Positions 16,494 to 25,415 of a stretch of DNA of 64,000 bases are shown here, piece after piece. Source of the stretch: an uncultured Butyrivibrio sp. (GTDB lineage Bacteria > Bacillota > Clostridia > Lachnospirales > Lachnospiraceae); assembly GCF_947169445.1 (NCBI RefSeq), contig NZ_CAMVPU010000017.1, positions 1 to 64,000 on the forward strand. Reading direction: 5' to 3'. The position numbers and the translations under genes are program-made. Each line of letters begins with the position of its first letter. Position 1 is the first letter of the stretch. Below the pieces are notes generated by a model. It was not told where the DNA came from, made no database searches, and saw nothing but the letters and a program-made list of their open reading frames with translations.

Positions 16494-16534
16494 AAAATCG
16501 TACCGTTTATGACAAAAACGGCACGATTTTTTTT
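16494..16534 (+). terminator. Terminator of the signalling operon
   Basis: AAAATCGTACCGTTT pairs with AAACGGCACGATTTT (one mismatch) across a 7-nt loop, and the T-run continues to 16534. It closes the operon that begins at 11517. Confidence 0.85.
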
Positions 16535-16551
16535 GTGTGCTAATCTTGTAG

Positions 16552-16582
16552 TGTAAGCGCTACTGCGTGCAAAAAGCAGTAG
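16552..16582 (+). promoter_or_regulatory. cre-like site and small hairpin upstream of the GH3 gene
   Basis: TGTAAGCGCTA at 16552-16562 resembles catabolite-responsive or LacI-type operators. CTACTGC and GCAGTAG then form a 7-bp hairpin. Both lie between the preceding terminator and the ATG at 16645, where a promoter must be. The assignment rests only on resemblance. Confidence 0.3.
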
Positions 16583-16644
16583 TTCAACTAAAGGGTCATG
16601 GTCCTGACCAGTCTATGACTTATTACAAAAAGGGAGGTTTTGCT

Positions 16645-19593
16645 ATGTTATCTATCAATATGGCGGACGTTATGAACGTCATCACTTCAATCAAGTCTTA
16701 TTTGATTGCTATAGGTATCATAATTGCGGTTGCTATCGTTATCATGATCGCTGTTATGAAGCTTAAGAAATCAACTAAGAAACTGGTGAGAGGCACAGCA
16801 CTTGTTGCTATGCTGACTGGTATTGTTGTTTGTGTGAATATGATCCTGACAGGTCCTATGAGCACAATGCTTGATCTTGTAAGCGGAAAGGGAACCATCA
16901 GTAAGAAGACTTCTGATGAAGCTACAGATCTTGCACAGGATATTGCAAGAGAAGGAATTGTTCTTCTCGAAAATGATGGTAATACACTTCCAATCGCTTC
17001 CGGAAGTAAGCTCAATGTCTTTGGATGGGCTTCTACAAATCCAATCCTTGGCGGAGCAGGTTCAGGTGCTCTTAATGAGGCATATGCTACCATAGATATC
17101 CTCCAGTCACTTTCATCTGCAGGAATTGAGACAAATACAGAGCTTACAAAGTTCTACACAGATTATAAAGCAGACAGACCGGTTGTTGGAATGTGGGCTC
17201 AGGATTGGACACTTCCGGAACCAAATGTTTCTCTTTACACAGATTCACTTATTTCAAATGCAAAGAGCTTTTCTGATACAGCTCTTATCGTAATCAGCCG
17301 TTCAGGCGGTGAGGGTGCTGACCTTCCAGCTAACATGACTGCAGTTGTAGATGGTTCTTTCCAGGATGGAACAACTTACACAGCAGGTGTATATGATGAT
17401 TCACTTAATGCAGGTAATGACTGGGATAATGGTGATCACTATCTTCAGCTTACAAACAGAGAAGAAGAGATGATCGACCTTGTATGTTCTAACTTCGACA
17501 AGGTAATCGTTCTTTACAACGGTGCTAATGCTTTCGAGCTTGGCTTTGTAAAAGATCACCCACAGATCAAGTCAGTTCTCTGGGCAGCTGGTATGGGCCA
17601 CGTTGGTATGAAGGCTCTCGGCGAAATCCTTACAGGTGATGTTAACCCATCTGGTAAGACAATTGATACTTTTGTATATGATATGAAGTCAACACCTTGG
17701 TGGAACAACTTTGGTGACTTCAATTACACAAATATGGATGAGTTTGCTTATATCTCAACCAGCTTCATGACAGGCGCTGAGTCCAGAGCAGACGTAAGCT
17801 TTATCAACTATGTTGAAGGCATTTATGTTGGATATAAGTTCTATGAGACAGCAGCATTAGAAGGCCTCATCAACTATGATGATATTGTTCAGTATCCATT
17901 TGGATATGGACTTTCATACACAACCTTTGAGCAGAAGATGGGTGACATTACTGCTTCAAATGGCACAATTTCTTTTGACGTAACAGTTACTAATACCGGT
18001 TCTGTTGCAGGTAAGGACGTTGTAGAGGTTTATTACAATCCTCCATATGAGAATGGTGGAATTGAGAAGGCTACAGCTAACCTTATCGCTGTTGAGAAGA
18101 CAGAAAAGCTTGAGCCAGGTGCTTCACAGACAATCACTGTTTCATTTGAAGAAGAGTTCCTTGCTTCTTATGATTACCAGAATGCAAAGGCTTATGTCCT
18201 TGATGCAGGTGATTATGTAATTTCAATCAACAAGGATTCTCACAATGTAATTGATTCTAAGACATATAATGTTGGAACTACAGTTACATATGACGGAAGC
18301 AACAAGAGATCTTCAGATGAGATTACAGCTACAAATACATTTGATTTTGCAGCAGGTAATTTAGAATACCTTTCAAGAGCAGACGGATTTGCTAACTATG
18401 CATCAGCAACAGCAGCTCCTAAGAGCTATGAGATGTCTGCAGATTCAAAGGCTACATTCTATAACATCAGTAACTACCTCACAGCAGAAGCTACTGCTAT
18501 GGATGAGGATCCAAATGCAGCAGCTGTAACAACAGGCGCAGCATCAAGTCTTGCACTTAAGGATCTTCGTGGTCTTTCAAAAGACGATGCTAAGTGGGAT
18601 GAGCTTCTTAACGCTATGACACTTGATGATATGAACGCTCTTATTTCTCTTGGCGGATATCAGACAAACTCAGTTGATTCAATTGGTAAGGTTCGTACAA
18701 ATGACTGTGACGGTCCTGCTTCAATCAACAACAACTTCACAGGCGTTGGATCACTTGGATTCCCTGTAGGTGTAACAATTGCAGCTACATATAACAAGGA
18801 GCTTGCTTATAAGTTTGGTGAGTACATCGGTAAGATGGCTAACGAAATGGATGTATCCGGCTGGTATGCACCTGCTATGAACATTCACAGAACTGCATTT
18901 GCAGGACGTAACTTTGAGTACTATTCAGAGGATGGATTCCTTTCAGGTATTATTGCATCTGAGGCTTGTCAGGGTTCATGGTCACAGGGTGTATATGCTT
19001 ACATGAAGCACTTTGCAATGAACGACCAGGAAGAAAACAGATGTGACATGCTCTGCACATGGTCTAATGAACAGGCAATCCGTGAGATTTATCTTAAACC
19101 TTTCGAGATGTGCGTAAAGAATACAGATCTCCTTGCAGTTATGTCATCCTTTAACTACATTGGTAACCGTTGGGCAGGCGGATGTAAAGAACTTCTTAAG
19201 ACAGTACTTAGAGACGAGTGGGGCTTTGATGGCTTCGTTCTTACAGACTACTTCGGAGTTTACGGATACATGTCATCTGACCAGGCTATCAGAAATGGTA
19301 CAGACTGTATGCTTGTTAACTATCCTACACAGACTAACAACGTTCAGTTCAGAGATACAAACGGAGCTCAGCAGGCTATGCGTGAGGCTACCAAGAACAT
19401 TCTCTACACTGTAGTTAACAGCCGTGCATATGCACCTGAGAACCTCAAAGAGGGTATGGCTTTCTGGAAGGTTCTTATGATCGTAGTTGACTGCGTATTT
19501 GCAGTACTTATGGTTTGCCTTATGGTTATCTTCTGCAAGAACTTCAAGAAGAACAGAGAAAAAGAGGCAGCAGCTGCAACAGCTCAGCAGTAA
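16645..19593 (+). CDS. Membrane-anchored GH3 beta-glucosidase, reversed domain order
   Basis: A 982-residue enzyme. ATG 16645 is chosen because GGGAGG lies 7 nt upstream; the frame stays open 78 nt further but without a usable site. Two N-terminal membrane helices (about 19-38 and 50-70) are separated by a lysine-rich loop, and one helix lies near the C-terminus (about 950-972) before a basic tail. By the positive-inside rule the enzyme faces outward. The GH3 alpha/beta sandwich (EGIVLLENDGNTLPI) comes first, then a fibronectin-III-like domain (VTNTGSVAGKDVVEVYY). The catalytic barrel comes last, with GRNFEYYSEDG, KHFAMNDQE and candidate nucleophile Asp868 in VLTDYFG. This permuted order is known for Butyrivibrio and Ruminococcus enzymes. 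The substrate is probably cello-oligosaccharides or other beta-glucosides. Confidence 0.9.
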   Translation: MLSINMADVMNVITSIKSYLIAIGIIIAVAIVIMIAVMKLKKSTKKLVRGTALVAMLTGIVVCVNMILTGPMSTMLDLVSGKGTISKKTSDEATDLAQDIAREGIVLLENDGNTLPIASGSKLNVFGWASTNPILGGAGSGALNEAYATIDILQSLSSAGIETNTELTKFYTDYKADRPVVGMWAQDWTLPEPNVSLYTDSLISNAKSFSDTALIVISRSGGEGADLPANMTAVVDGSFQDGTTYTAGVYDDSLNAGNDWDNGDHYLQLTNREEEMIDLVCSNFDKVIVLYNGANAFELGFVKDHPQIKSVLWAAGMGHVGMKALGEILTGDVNPSGKTIDTFVYDMKSTPWWNNFGDFNYTNMDEFAYISTSFMTGAESRADVSFINYVEGIYVGYKFYETAALEGLINYDDIVQYPFGYGLSYTTFEQKMGDITASNGTISFDVTVTNTGSVAGKDVVEVYYNPPYENGGIEKATANLIAVEKTEKLEPGASQTITVSFEEEFLASYDYQNAKAYVLDAGDYVISINKDSHNVIDSKTYNVGTTVTYDGSNKRSSDEITATNTFDFAAGNLEYLSRADGFANYASATAAPKSYEMSADSKATFYNISNYLTAEATAMDEDPNAAAVTTGAASSLALKDLRGLSKDDAKWDELLNAMTLDDMNALISLGGYQTNSVDSIGKVRTNDCDGPASINNNFTGVGSLGFPVGVTIAATYNKELAYKFGEYIGKMANEMDVSGWYAPAMNIHRTAFAGRNFEYYSEDGFLSGIIASEACQGSWSQGVYAYMKHFAMNDQEENRCDMLCTWSNEQAIREIYLKPFEMCVKNTDLLAVMSSFNYIGNRWAGGCKELLKTVLRDEWGFDGFVLTDYFGVYGYMSSDQAIRNGTDCMLVNYPTQTNNVQFRDTNGAQQAMREATKNILYTVVNSRAYAPENLKEGMAFWKVLMIVVDCVFAVLMVCLMVIFCKNFKKNREKEAAAATAQQ

Positions 19594-19631
19594 ATAAGCT
19601 TACGAGAATTAATTGTTCATAAATATTTATT

Positions 19632-19678
19632 CAGAGTCTTGGGCAGTACCAAAGGTTTGGTGCTGTCCCAGGATTCTG
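19632..19678 (+). terminator. Hairpin after the first GH3 gene
   Basis: A long, slightly mismatched stem (CAGAGTCTTGGGCAGTACCA against TGGTGCTGTCCCAGGATTCTG) lies 38 bp after the stop. No T-run follows, so it may protect or process the transcript rather than end it. Confidence 0.45.
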
Positions 19679-19747
19679 CAATGAAAACAGTATTGATATT
19701 AAAGTGGGTGCACTTTGGTAAATATAAGTTAACATGCGAGGGAAAAA

Positions 19748-22165
19748 ATGAAATATCAAGATATCATTGAGAAGATGACAATTGAAGAAAAAGCAGCTTT
19801 CTTAAGTGGAAAGGGCGAATGGCAGACACGGGATTTTGTAAGGCTTGGAATTCCTTCTATTTTCTGTTCTGATGGCCCTCACGGTATCAGAAAGCAGGCT
19901 GGAGCAGGAGACCATTTGGGACTAAATGAATCTTTACCTGCTACATGCTTCCCTACTGCAGCAACAATCGCTAACAGCTGGAATACTGAGCTTGGCGAGG
20001 AACTAGGAAAAACACTTGGTGAAGAGGCCATGGCAGAAGGAGTTAACGTCCTTTTGGGACCTGGTCTGAATATTAAGAGAAGTCCACTTTGTGGAAGAAA
20101 CTTTGAGTATTTTTCAGAAGACCCATATCTTGCAGGTAAAATGGCAGCATCCTATGTGAAGGGAATTCAGTCACAGGGAGTATATGCTTGCCCTAAGCAC
20201 TTTGCGGTGAACTCTCAGGAGCTTCGTCGTATGGCTATGAATTCAGTTCTTGATGAACGTACCTTAAGAGAAATCTATCTGACTGGTTTTGAAATTGCTG
20301 TTAAAGAGGGTAAGGCTAAGACTATCATGTCAGCGTACAATGAGGTCAACGGCACATATGCTAATGAGAGTAAGCATCTTTTGACTGATATCCTGAGAGA
20401 CGACTGGGGCTTTGACGGAATCGTAATCACAGACTGGGGCGCTTCCAATGATCATGCTCTTGGCGTTGCTGCCGGATCTAACCTTGAGATGCCTAATCCG
20501 GGTCTTGATTCTGCAAGAGAACTTATTTCGGCAGTAGAGAGCGGCAAGATTAAGATTGAAGATGTTGACGCAAGAGTAGATGAGCTTCTTGATGCTGTTA
20601 TGACTCTTTATGTAAATGCTCAGGGTAAATCTACAGAGTTTGATAAGCCTGCTCACCATGCTGTTGCAAGAAAGGCAGCTGCAGAGAGTACTGTAATGCT
20701 CAAGAATGAAGGAAGAATCCTTCCTCTTAAGGGCGGTACAAAGGTAGCTATTATCGGTGATTTTGCATTTGTACCAAGATATCAGGGAGCAGGTTCTTCA
20801 CTGGTTAATCCTACCAAGATAGAGACTGTTTCAGAACTTATTGGTAATTATGATCTTCAGGTAATTGGTAGTAGCCGTGGCTATTCCAGAAGCGGTGAAG
20901 AGGATGCGGCAACCAAAAAAGAAGCTCTTGATATTGCAGCAAGAGCTGATGTGGTTCTTTACTTCTTTGGACTTAATGAGGATAGTGAGTCTGAGGGTAT
21001 GGACAGAACTCATATGAGAATTCCTCAGAATCAGATCAATCTCCTTCAGGAGCTGGGACAGGTTAATAAGAACCTTGTTGGTATCATCAGCGCAGGTTCT
21101 GCAATAGAGATGCCTTGGCATCACTACTTCAAGGCTCTGCTTCACTGTTACTTAAACGGTCAGGCAGGAGCAGGTGCAGTACTTGATATATTAACAGGTG
21201 GTGTTTCACCATCAGGTAAGCTCTCTGAAACTATTCCGAGAAGACTTGAGGATACTCCTGCATACCGTTATTATCCAAGTACAGAGAGAACTTCCGAGTA
21301 TAGAGAAAGCCTTTATGTTGGATATAGATATTATGACACAGCAGATGTTCCGGTTCTTTATCCATTTGGATTTGGACTTTCTTACACAACATTTGACTAT
21401 AGTGATATAGCTGTGACAGAATCTGGCGTTTCCTTTAACATCAAGAACACCGGAGAAAAAGAAGGCTCTGAGGTAGCGCAGCTCTATGTATCTCTTCCCG
21501 GGGCTAAGGTATTCAGACCTAAGAAGGAACTCAAGGGCTTTGCTAAGGTTTCACTTAAGCCGGGTGAAACAAAGAAAGTAGAGATTCCATTTGATGACAA
21601 GACCTTCCGTTATTGGAATGTCAAGACGAATAAATGGGAAGTTGAAGGCGGAGAATATCAGATCAGGATCGGTGCCAGCAGCGTTGATATAAGGCTTGAA
21701 GGCAGCATCCAGAAGAGTGCTACAACTAATGAGCTTCCTTATACAGAAGCTGAGCTTCCAACATATTACACTGGTAAGATCCAGACCATCGAAGATGCTG
21801 AGTTTGAAAAGCTTCTTGGAAGAAGTATTCCTGATGGTAAATGGAGTGGTCAGCTTGGTACTAATGATGCGATTTGCCAGCTTTACTATGCGAAGAGCGG
21901 TCTTGCCAGATTTGCCTATAATCGTCTCACAGCTATGAAGAAAAAAGCTGATGAAAGCGGTAAGCCTGATCTTAACATACTGTTCATCTACAACATGCCT
22001 TTCAGAGCTATGGCTAAGATGACCGGCGGCGCTGTAAGTATGCATATGGTTGATGGAATTGTCGAGATTGTAAATGGTCACTTCTTTGGTGGTCTTGGCA
22101 AAGTAATTAGTGGATATTTCCGCAATAGCAAGCTGAACAAGCAGTACGAAAACAAGATTAAGTGA
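19748..22165 (+). CDS. GH3 beta-glucosidase, conventional domain order
   Basis: An 805-residue enzyme with no signal peptide, so probably cytoplasmic. The catalytic barrel is at residues 1-310: CSDGPHGIR, GRNFEYFSEDPYL, CPKHFAVNSQE, nucleophile Asp229 in ITDWGAS. The alpha/beta sandwich follows from about 315 (STVMLKNEGRILPL), then a fibronectin-III domain to about 650 and a 110-residue alpha-helical C-terminal extension seen in other clostridial members. Products imported after cleavage by the surface GH3 enzymes could be finished here. ATG 19748 has GCGAGGG upstream. The GtrA-like gene follows after 53 bp. Confidence 0.94.
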   Translation: MKYQDIIEKMTIEEKAAFLSGKGEWQTRDFVRLGIPSIFCSDGPHGIRKQAGAGDHLGLNESLPATCFPTAATIANSWNTELGEELGKTLGEEAMAEGVNVLLGPGLNIKRSPLCGRNFEYFSEDPYLAGKMAASYVKGIQSQGVYACPKHFAVNSQELRRMAMNSVLDERTLREIYLTGFEIAVKEGKAKTIMSAYNEVNGTYANESKHLLTDILRDDWGFDGIVITDWGASNDHALGVAAGSNLEMPNPGLDSARELISAVESGKIKIEDVDARVDELLDAVMTLYVNAQGKSTEFDKPAHHAVARKAAAESTVMLKNEGRILPLKGGTKVAIIGDFAFVPRYQGAGSSLVNPTKIETVSELIGNYDLQVIGSSRGYSRSGEEDAATKKEALDIAARADVVLYFFGLNEDSESEGMDRTHMRIPQNQINLLQELGQVNKNLVGIISAGSAIEMPWHHYFKALLHCYLNGQAGAGAVLDILTGGVSPSGKLSETIPRRLEDTPAYRYYPSTERTSEYRESLYVGYRYYDTADVPVLYPFGFGLSYTTFDYSDIAVTESGVSFNIKNTGEKEGSEVAQLYVSLPGAKVFRPKKELKGFAKVSLKPGETKKVEIPFDDKTFRYWNVKTNKWEVEGGEYQIRIGASSVDIRLEGSIQKSATTNELPYTEAELPTYYTGKIQTIEDAEFEKLLGRSIPDGKWSGQLGTNDAICQLYYAKSGLARFAYNRLTAMKKKADESGKPDLNILFIYNMPFRAMAKMTGGAVSMHMVDGIVEIVNGHFFGGLGKVISGYFRNSKLNKQYENKIK

Positions 22166-22218
22166 TACCGGACGCCAATCGGCAATGAATAGATTTAGAT
22201 GATGGAGGAATTGGAAAA

Positions 22219-22770
22219 ATGAAATTTTGGAATGATTTTGCGGAGAAACATCCTGCTATAGCTAAGTGGGTAAGAGAGGGCGGATTGTTTGTAATCGTAA
22301 GTAACTTGATAACAGTATTTAAGTATCTGCTTCTTACATTTTTACCGGCAGCATTTGCTTTTCTTGGGGACAGATCTTTTGGGTGGCCGGGAATTCCGCT
22401 TACAATTGCAGGAGAGACCTTCCAGTGGAATATCCTTGGATATGATCAGGCTCATGGCGGACTTGCATACTTTACAGCATATATGATCGCAATGGTTATT
22501 GGTGAGTGCATCAACTTCCCAATCCAGAAGCTCTTTGTATTCCGTAATCATGATAAGCCTGGAAAGCAGATTGCATGGTATGTACTTGCATTCATTCTTA
22601 TCACATGCATAGTTAACTCTATTAACTGCATTTGGGTTGCTGTAGCAGGTAAGTTTGTTGCTCCATTTATTTACAACATCGGAACAACAGTACTCAACGG
22701 TGGTGTCAGCATGGTAGTATTCTTCTTTGTAAACAAGATTATTTTCCCTGAGACTGCAAAGAAGGATTGA
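22219..22770 (+). CDS. GtrA-like membrane protein
   Basis: A 183-residue protein with four hydrophobic segments (about 25-48, 75-100, 120-140, 150-172). The N-terminal stretch VREGGLFVIVSNLITVFKYL and the terminal FFFVNKIIFP fit the GtrA family, which is linked to movement or modification of lipid-linked sugars across the membrane. It is 53 bp after the cytoplasmic GH3 gene and probably in its transcript; the functional link is not obvious. GGAGG lies about 11 nt before the ATG. Confidence 0.72.
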   Translation: MKFWNDFAEKHPAIAKWVREGGLFVIVSNLITVFKYLLLTFLPAAFAFLGDRSFGWPGIPLTIAGETFQWNILGYDQAHGGLAYFTAYMIAMVIGECINFPIQKLFVFRNHDKPGKQIAWYVLAFILITCIVNSINCIWVAVAGKFVAPFIYNIGTTVLNGGVSMVVFFFVNKIIFPETAKKD

Positions 22771-22864
22771 GGAAATAGTTACAATAAGTTGATACAATGC
22801 ATGTTATGTGAGCTGCTGATTGTATATGTAGCTTGGAAATAGAATTGGGGTATAGTGTATATAG

Positions 22865-22910
22865 AAAAGTCCTGCAGAGCAGAAGGAAAAGGCTGCACCG
22901 CAGGACTTTT
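22865..22910 (+). terminator. Terminator after the GtrA-like gene
   Basis: AAAAGTCCTGC and GCAGGACTTTT form a perfect 11-bp stem around a 24-nt loop, ending in TTTT. It separates the GH3/GtrA transcript from the response regulator that starts at 22936. Because it sits only 26 bp before that start, it may also act as a leader element. Confidence 0.65.
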
Positions 22911-22935
22911 AACGATAGGGGAGTTATGAGGGAAT

Positions 22936-23646
22936 ATGAGGATTGGTATAGTCGAGGATGAACTGGAGGCGGCTAAGAATTTGCAGGATGCCATAACTAA
23001 ATGGGGACAGGAGACCAAGACGGTTGTGACGATGACAGTTTATGGCACCGGTGAAGAATTTCTGGCAGCGTATAAAAAACAGTTTGATCTTATATATCTT
23101 GATATTCAGATGCCGGGGATCAGTGGCCTTGAGACGGCTGAGAAACTGCGGGAGCTGGATAGCAAGGTATTTTTGATCTTTTTGACAAATATGGCTCAGT
23201 TTGCAATTGATGGCTACAAGTATTCTGCACAGGATTACTTTGTTAAACCATTTTCTTATTATGCGCTTAAAATGCGTATGGACAGGATAAGGGAGACGCT
23301 GCTTCGCAATCAGGATGTAAATGTGGTCATTCCAATGACATCGGGAATGGTCAATATTTCTGCCAAAAAGCTCTTTTACATAGAAAGTGATGGACATGAT
23401 ACTATTTTCCATACTGCAAATGGCACATATACCACCAGAGATAAGTCCATGAAGCAATTGGAAAAAGAACTGTATCCCTACAATTTCAGAAGGTGCAATG
23501 TTTCATATCTGGTAAACCTGAAACACTGTGCCGGCATACATGAAAATGACCTGTTTATAGCCGGGGATGTTCTTGCAATTTCAAGGGCTAAGCGCAAACA
23601 GTTCATGTATGAAATGAGTCAGTATCTTTCCGGAGGCAGTATATGA
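22936..23646 (+). CDS. LytTR-family response regulator (second pair)
   Basis: A 236-residue regulator. The receiver has EDE, phosphoacceptor Asp56 in YLDIQMPG, Thr84 and Lys104 in VKPF. The LytTR DNA-binding domain starts near residue 132 (FYIESDGHDTIFHTA; FRRCNVSYLVNLKHC). It parallels the regulator at 13282 in length and layout and is a diverged paralogue. It overlaps its kinase gene by 4 bp. Position between GH3 genes suggests it may control them, but this is inference. Confidence 0.92.
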   Translation: MRIGIVEDELEAAKNLQDAITKWGQETKTVVTMTVYGTGEEFLAAYKKQFDLIYLDIQMPGISGLETAEKLRELDSKVFLIFLTNMAQFAIDGYKYSAQDYFVKPFSYYALKMRMDRIRETLLRNQDVNVVIPMTSGMVNISAKKLFYIESDGHDTIFHTANGTYTTRDKSMKQLEKELYPYNFRRCNVSYLVNLKHCAGIHENDLFIAGDVLAISRAKRKQFMYEMSQYLSGGSI

Positions 23647-24953
23647 AGGAATTAGTAGGAAATTATTTTTATTATATGAGTTTTTCAACGGAGCTGATGC
23701 TTGCCTCGTTGTTTTTTGCTCTCTTTTTTGAGAAAAAGAAATACTGGTTTTTAACCTTGCCACTTTGCTATATAGGCATGATTGTTTTGAGCGTATCATG
23801 GGAATTGGATTTTTCTTCTGGGCTCAATTTTTTGTTTGCCATTAAATATATCATGTTTTATATGATAACTATTCTAATGGTATTTCTTTCCTTTAACTGT
23901 GGCATATGGGGAGCAGTTTTTGCTGCTACGGTCGGTTATTGCATTCAACATATCTCATATAATCTGTGGGGATTCTTTTCGGTTGTTTTGGGACTAGGAC
24001 TGCCCTTTAGAGATTTTTATACGGATTTAAGGCACCTTGTGTGGTTCGTTGTGGTCTACGGATTGGCTATATTCCTTATCAGAAAGAAATATCTTAGCAG
24101 CAAGAACCTTATCAGAAGGCAGTTTATGAATAACTGGAGGATTCTTGCCTTTGGACTTGTTTTTATGTCAGTTGCTACTTATTATGACAATCATGCTATG
24201 TCGGTACTGATCCATAATAATATGTCTAGTCTTAATTATATTGTTTATCTGTATGAGAGTCTGATAGCCGGTGCAATACTTCATATTTTGCTTTTGATTG
24301 TAAAAGATACCAAGAACGAAGAAGAACTGAAGAACATGAAGCTCCTCATACATTCCCAGAAAAAGGTCTATCAGAACAATAAAGAGATGATAGATACGGT
24401 GAATTTGAAGGCTCATGATCTAAAACATCAGATACATGCAATGCAGGGAGGCATTTCGTCAAAAGAGGTGGAAGAAATAGACCATCTTGTAAACATGTAT
24501 GATACATCCTTGCATACGGGAAACGAAGCTCTCGATATTGTCCTGGCGGAAATGGGTGTGAAGTGTGCAAACAGAGATATTAAGCTAACATGTCTGATGG
24601 ATGGAAGGCATATAGATATGCTATCTGATACAGATATTTATTCGTTTTTTGGAAATGCCATTGAAAATGCCATAGAGGCAACTTCCGAACTGCCACCTGA
24701 AAAAAGACATATCAGCATTACAGAGAATATGCAGGCTTCATTACTCAATATCAGAATTGAGAATTATTGTGAGCCAAAGAATCTTAAATTTGAGCAGGGA
24801 CTTCCTATTACTGGCAAGGACTACAGATATCATGGTTTTGGAACCAAGAGTATGAAGCTCATTGCAGAAAAATACGGTGGAAGCATTTTCTTTGGAAATA
24901 ATGAAGATAAGTTTGTTGTGAATATGATTTTGCCTATGAATAGTATATACTGA
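23643..24953 (+). CDS. AgrC-like sensor histidine kinase (second pair)
   Basis: A 436-residue kinase, the same length as its paralogue at 14003. About six hydrophobic segments cover residues 10-220. The phospho-acceptor is His258 in AHDLKHQI. The GHKL ATPase domain has FGNAIENAIEAT and YHGFGTKSMKLIAEKYGG. No agrB/agrD pair is nearby. Translation is coupled to the regulator through an ATGA overlap. The peptide or other ligand is unknown; a 38-codon reading frame follows 56 bp after the stop. Confidence 0.91.
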   Translation: MKELVGNYFYYMSFSTELMLASLFFALFFEKKKYWFLTLPLCYIGMIVLSVSWELDFSSGLNFLFAIKYIMFYMITILMVFLSFNCGIWGAVFAATVGYCIQHISYNLWGFFSVVLGLGLPFRDFYTDLRHLVWFVVVYGLAIFLIRKKYLSSKNLIRRQFMNNWRILAFGLVFMSVATYYDNHAMSVLIHNNMSSLNYIVYLYESLIAGAILHILLLIVKDTKNEEELKNMKLLIHSQKKVYQNNKEMIDTVNLKAHDLKHQIHAMQGGISSKEVEEIDHLVNMYDTSLHTGNEALDIVLAEMGVKCANRDIKLTCLMDGRHIDMLSDTDIYSFFGNAIENAIEATSELPPEKRHISITENMQASLLNIRIENYCEPKNLKFEQGLPITGKDYRYHGFGTKSMKLIAEKYGGSIFFGNNEDKFVVNMILPMNSIY

Positions 24954-25009
24954 CAATATGGAACAGTAGTCCTGGCTTGAAAAGGAGGCATTGGAATGAA
25001 GGTGTAAGA

Positions 25010-25126
25010 ATGTCACTAGAATACGTTTTTGCTCATGAAGATCGTTATGAAGAAGATCTGGAGTTCGACGTTTTTTGTGACAAAGTGATTGGTGCTTTAG
25101 AGAAAGCCAAAAAAGAAATAAAGTAA
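25010..25126 (+). CDS. Small acidic protein, 38 residues, unknown
   Basis: A 38-codon frame, MSLEYVFAHEDRYEEDLEFD at the start and a lysine-rich end (ALEKAKKEIK), followed at once by a terminator. AAGGTG lies about 6 nt before ATG 25010. A stronger AAAGGAGG at 24980-24987 precedes a three-codon frame (ATG AAG GTG TAA) at 24996, which might be a tiny regulatory upstream frame. The protein has no leader or membrane segment, so it is not AgrD-like. The terminator and coding-like composition support a real gene; the function is unknown. Confidence 0.5.
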   Translation: MSLEYVFAHEDRYEEDLEFDVFCDKVIGALEKAKKEIK

Positions 25127-25129
25127 TCC

Positions 25130-25172
25130 AAAAAGGATGTGAAGACTAATTGGTCTTCATGTCCTTTTTTAT
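25130..25172 (+). terminator. Terminator after the second two-component pair
   Basis: GGATGTGAAGAC pairs with GTCTTCATGTCC (two wobble pairs) around a 6-nt loop, flanked by AAAA and TTTTTT. It is a strong intrinsic terminator. Confidence 0.85.
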
Positions 25173-25415
25173 TGTGTGCCTAGCTGCGCACGTTTCTAAG
25201 TAAATTGTTTCGAATTTACTTTGCACTGCATAATACTGGATGAAAAGCCAATTTCGCAAACGATTTCGTAACCAATTTTGACATCTCAAATACCAATCGT
25301 GACAAATCTATTCTTTTATCAAATATAGTCAATTATCATACTCCTTGTAATCAATTTATAGCTGCCTTCGGGACCAACCCAAGGCAGTTATCATATTTTA
25401 AAGGAGGGTTATGGT
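25173..25415 (+). promoter_or_regulatory. Regulatory region of the GH3 lipoprotein gene
   Basis: Three symmetric elements are visible. AAGTAAATT and AATTTACTT at 25198-25221 form a 9-bp inverted repeat with a 6-nt spacer. CGCAAACGATTTCG at 25255-25268 is a LacI/cre-like near-palindrome. CTGCCTT and AAGGCAG at 25362-25387 form a hairpin in the leader just before the AAGGAGGG site. Any of the first two could be an operator. No convincing -35/-10 pair stands out. Confidence 0.4.

Noticed and set aside
15694..16494. A 266-codon antisense frame over the diguanylate cyclase gene
   Set aside because: It lies wholly opposite a gene with clear GGDEF motifs, has no ribosome binding site and encodes a low-complexity His/Ile-rich sequence.
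16567..16644. N-terminal extension of the first GH3 protein from GTG 16567
   Set aside because: It overlaps a hairpin and has no ribosome binding site, whereas ATG 16645 has GGGAGG at proper spacing.
25010..25126. An AgrD-like signal peptide gene for the second kinase
   Set aside because: The product has no amphipathic leader, no cysteine-containing ring region of the right layout, and no AgrB partner.
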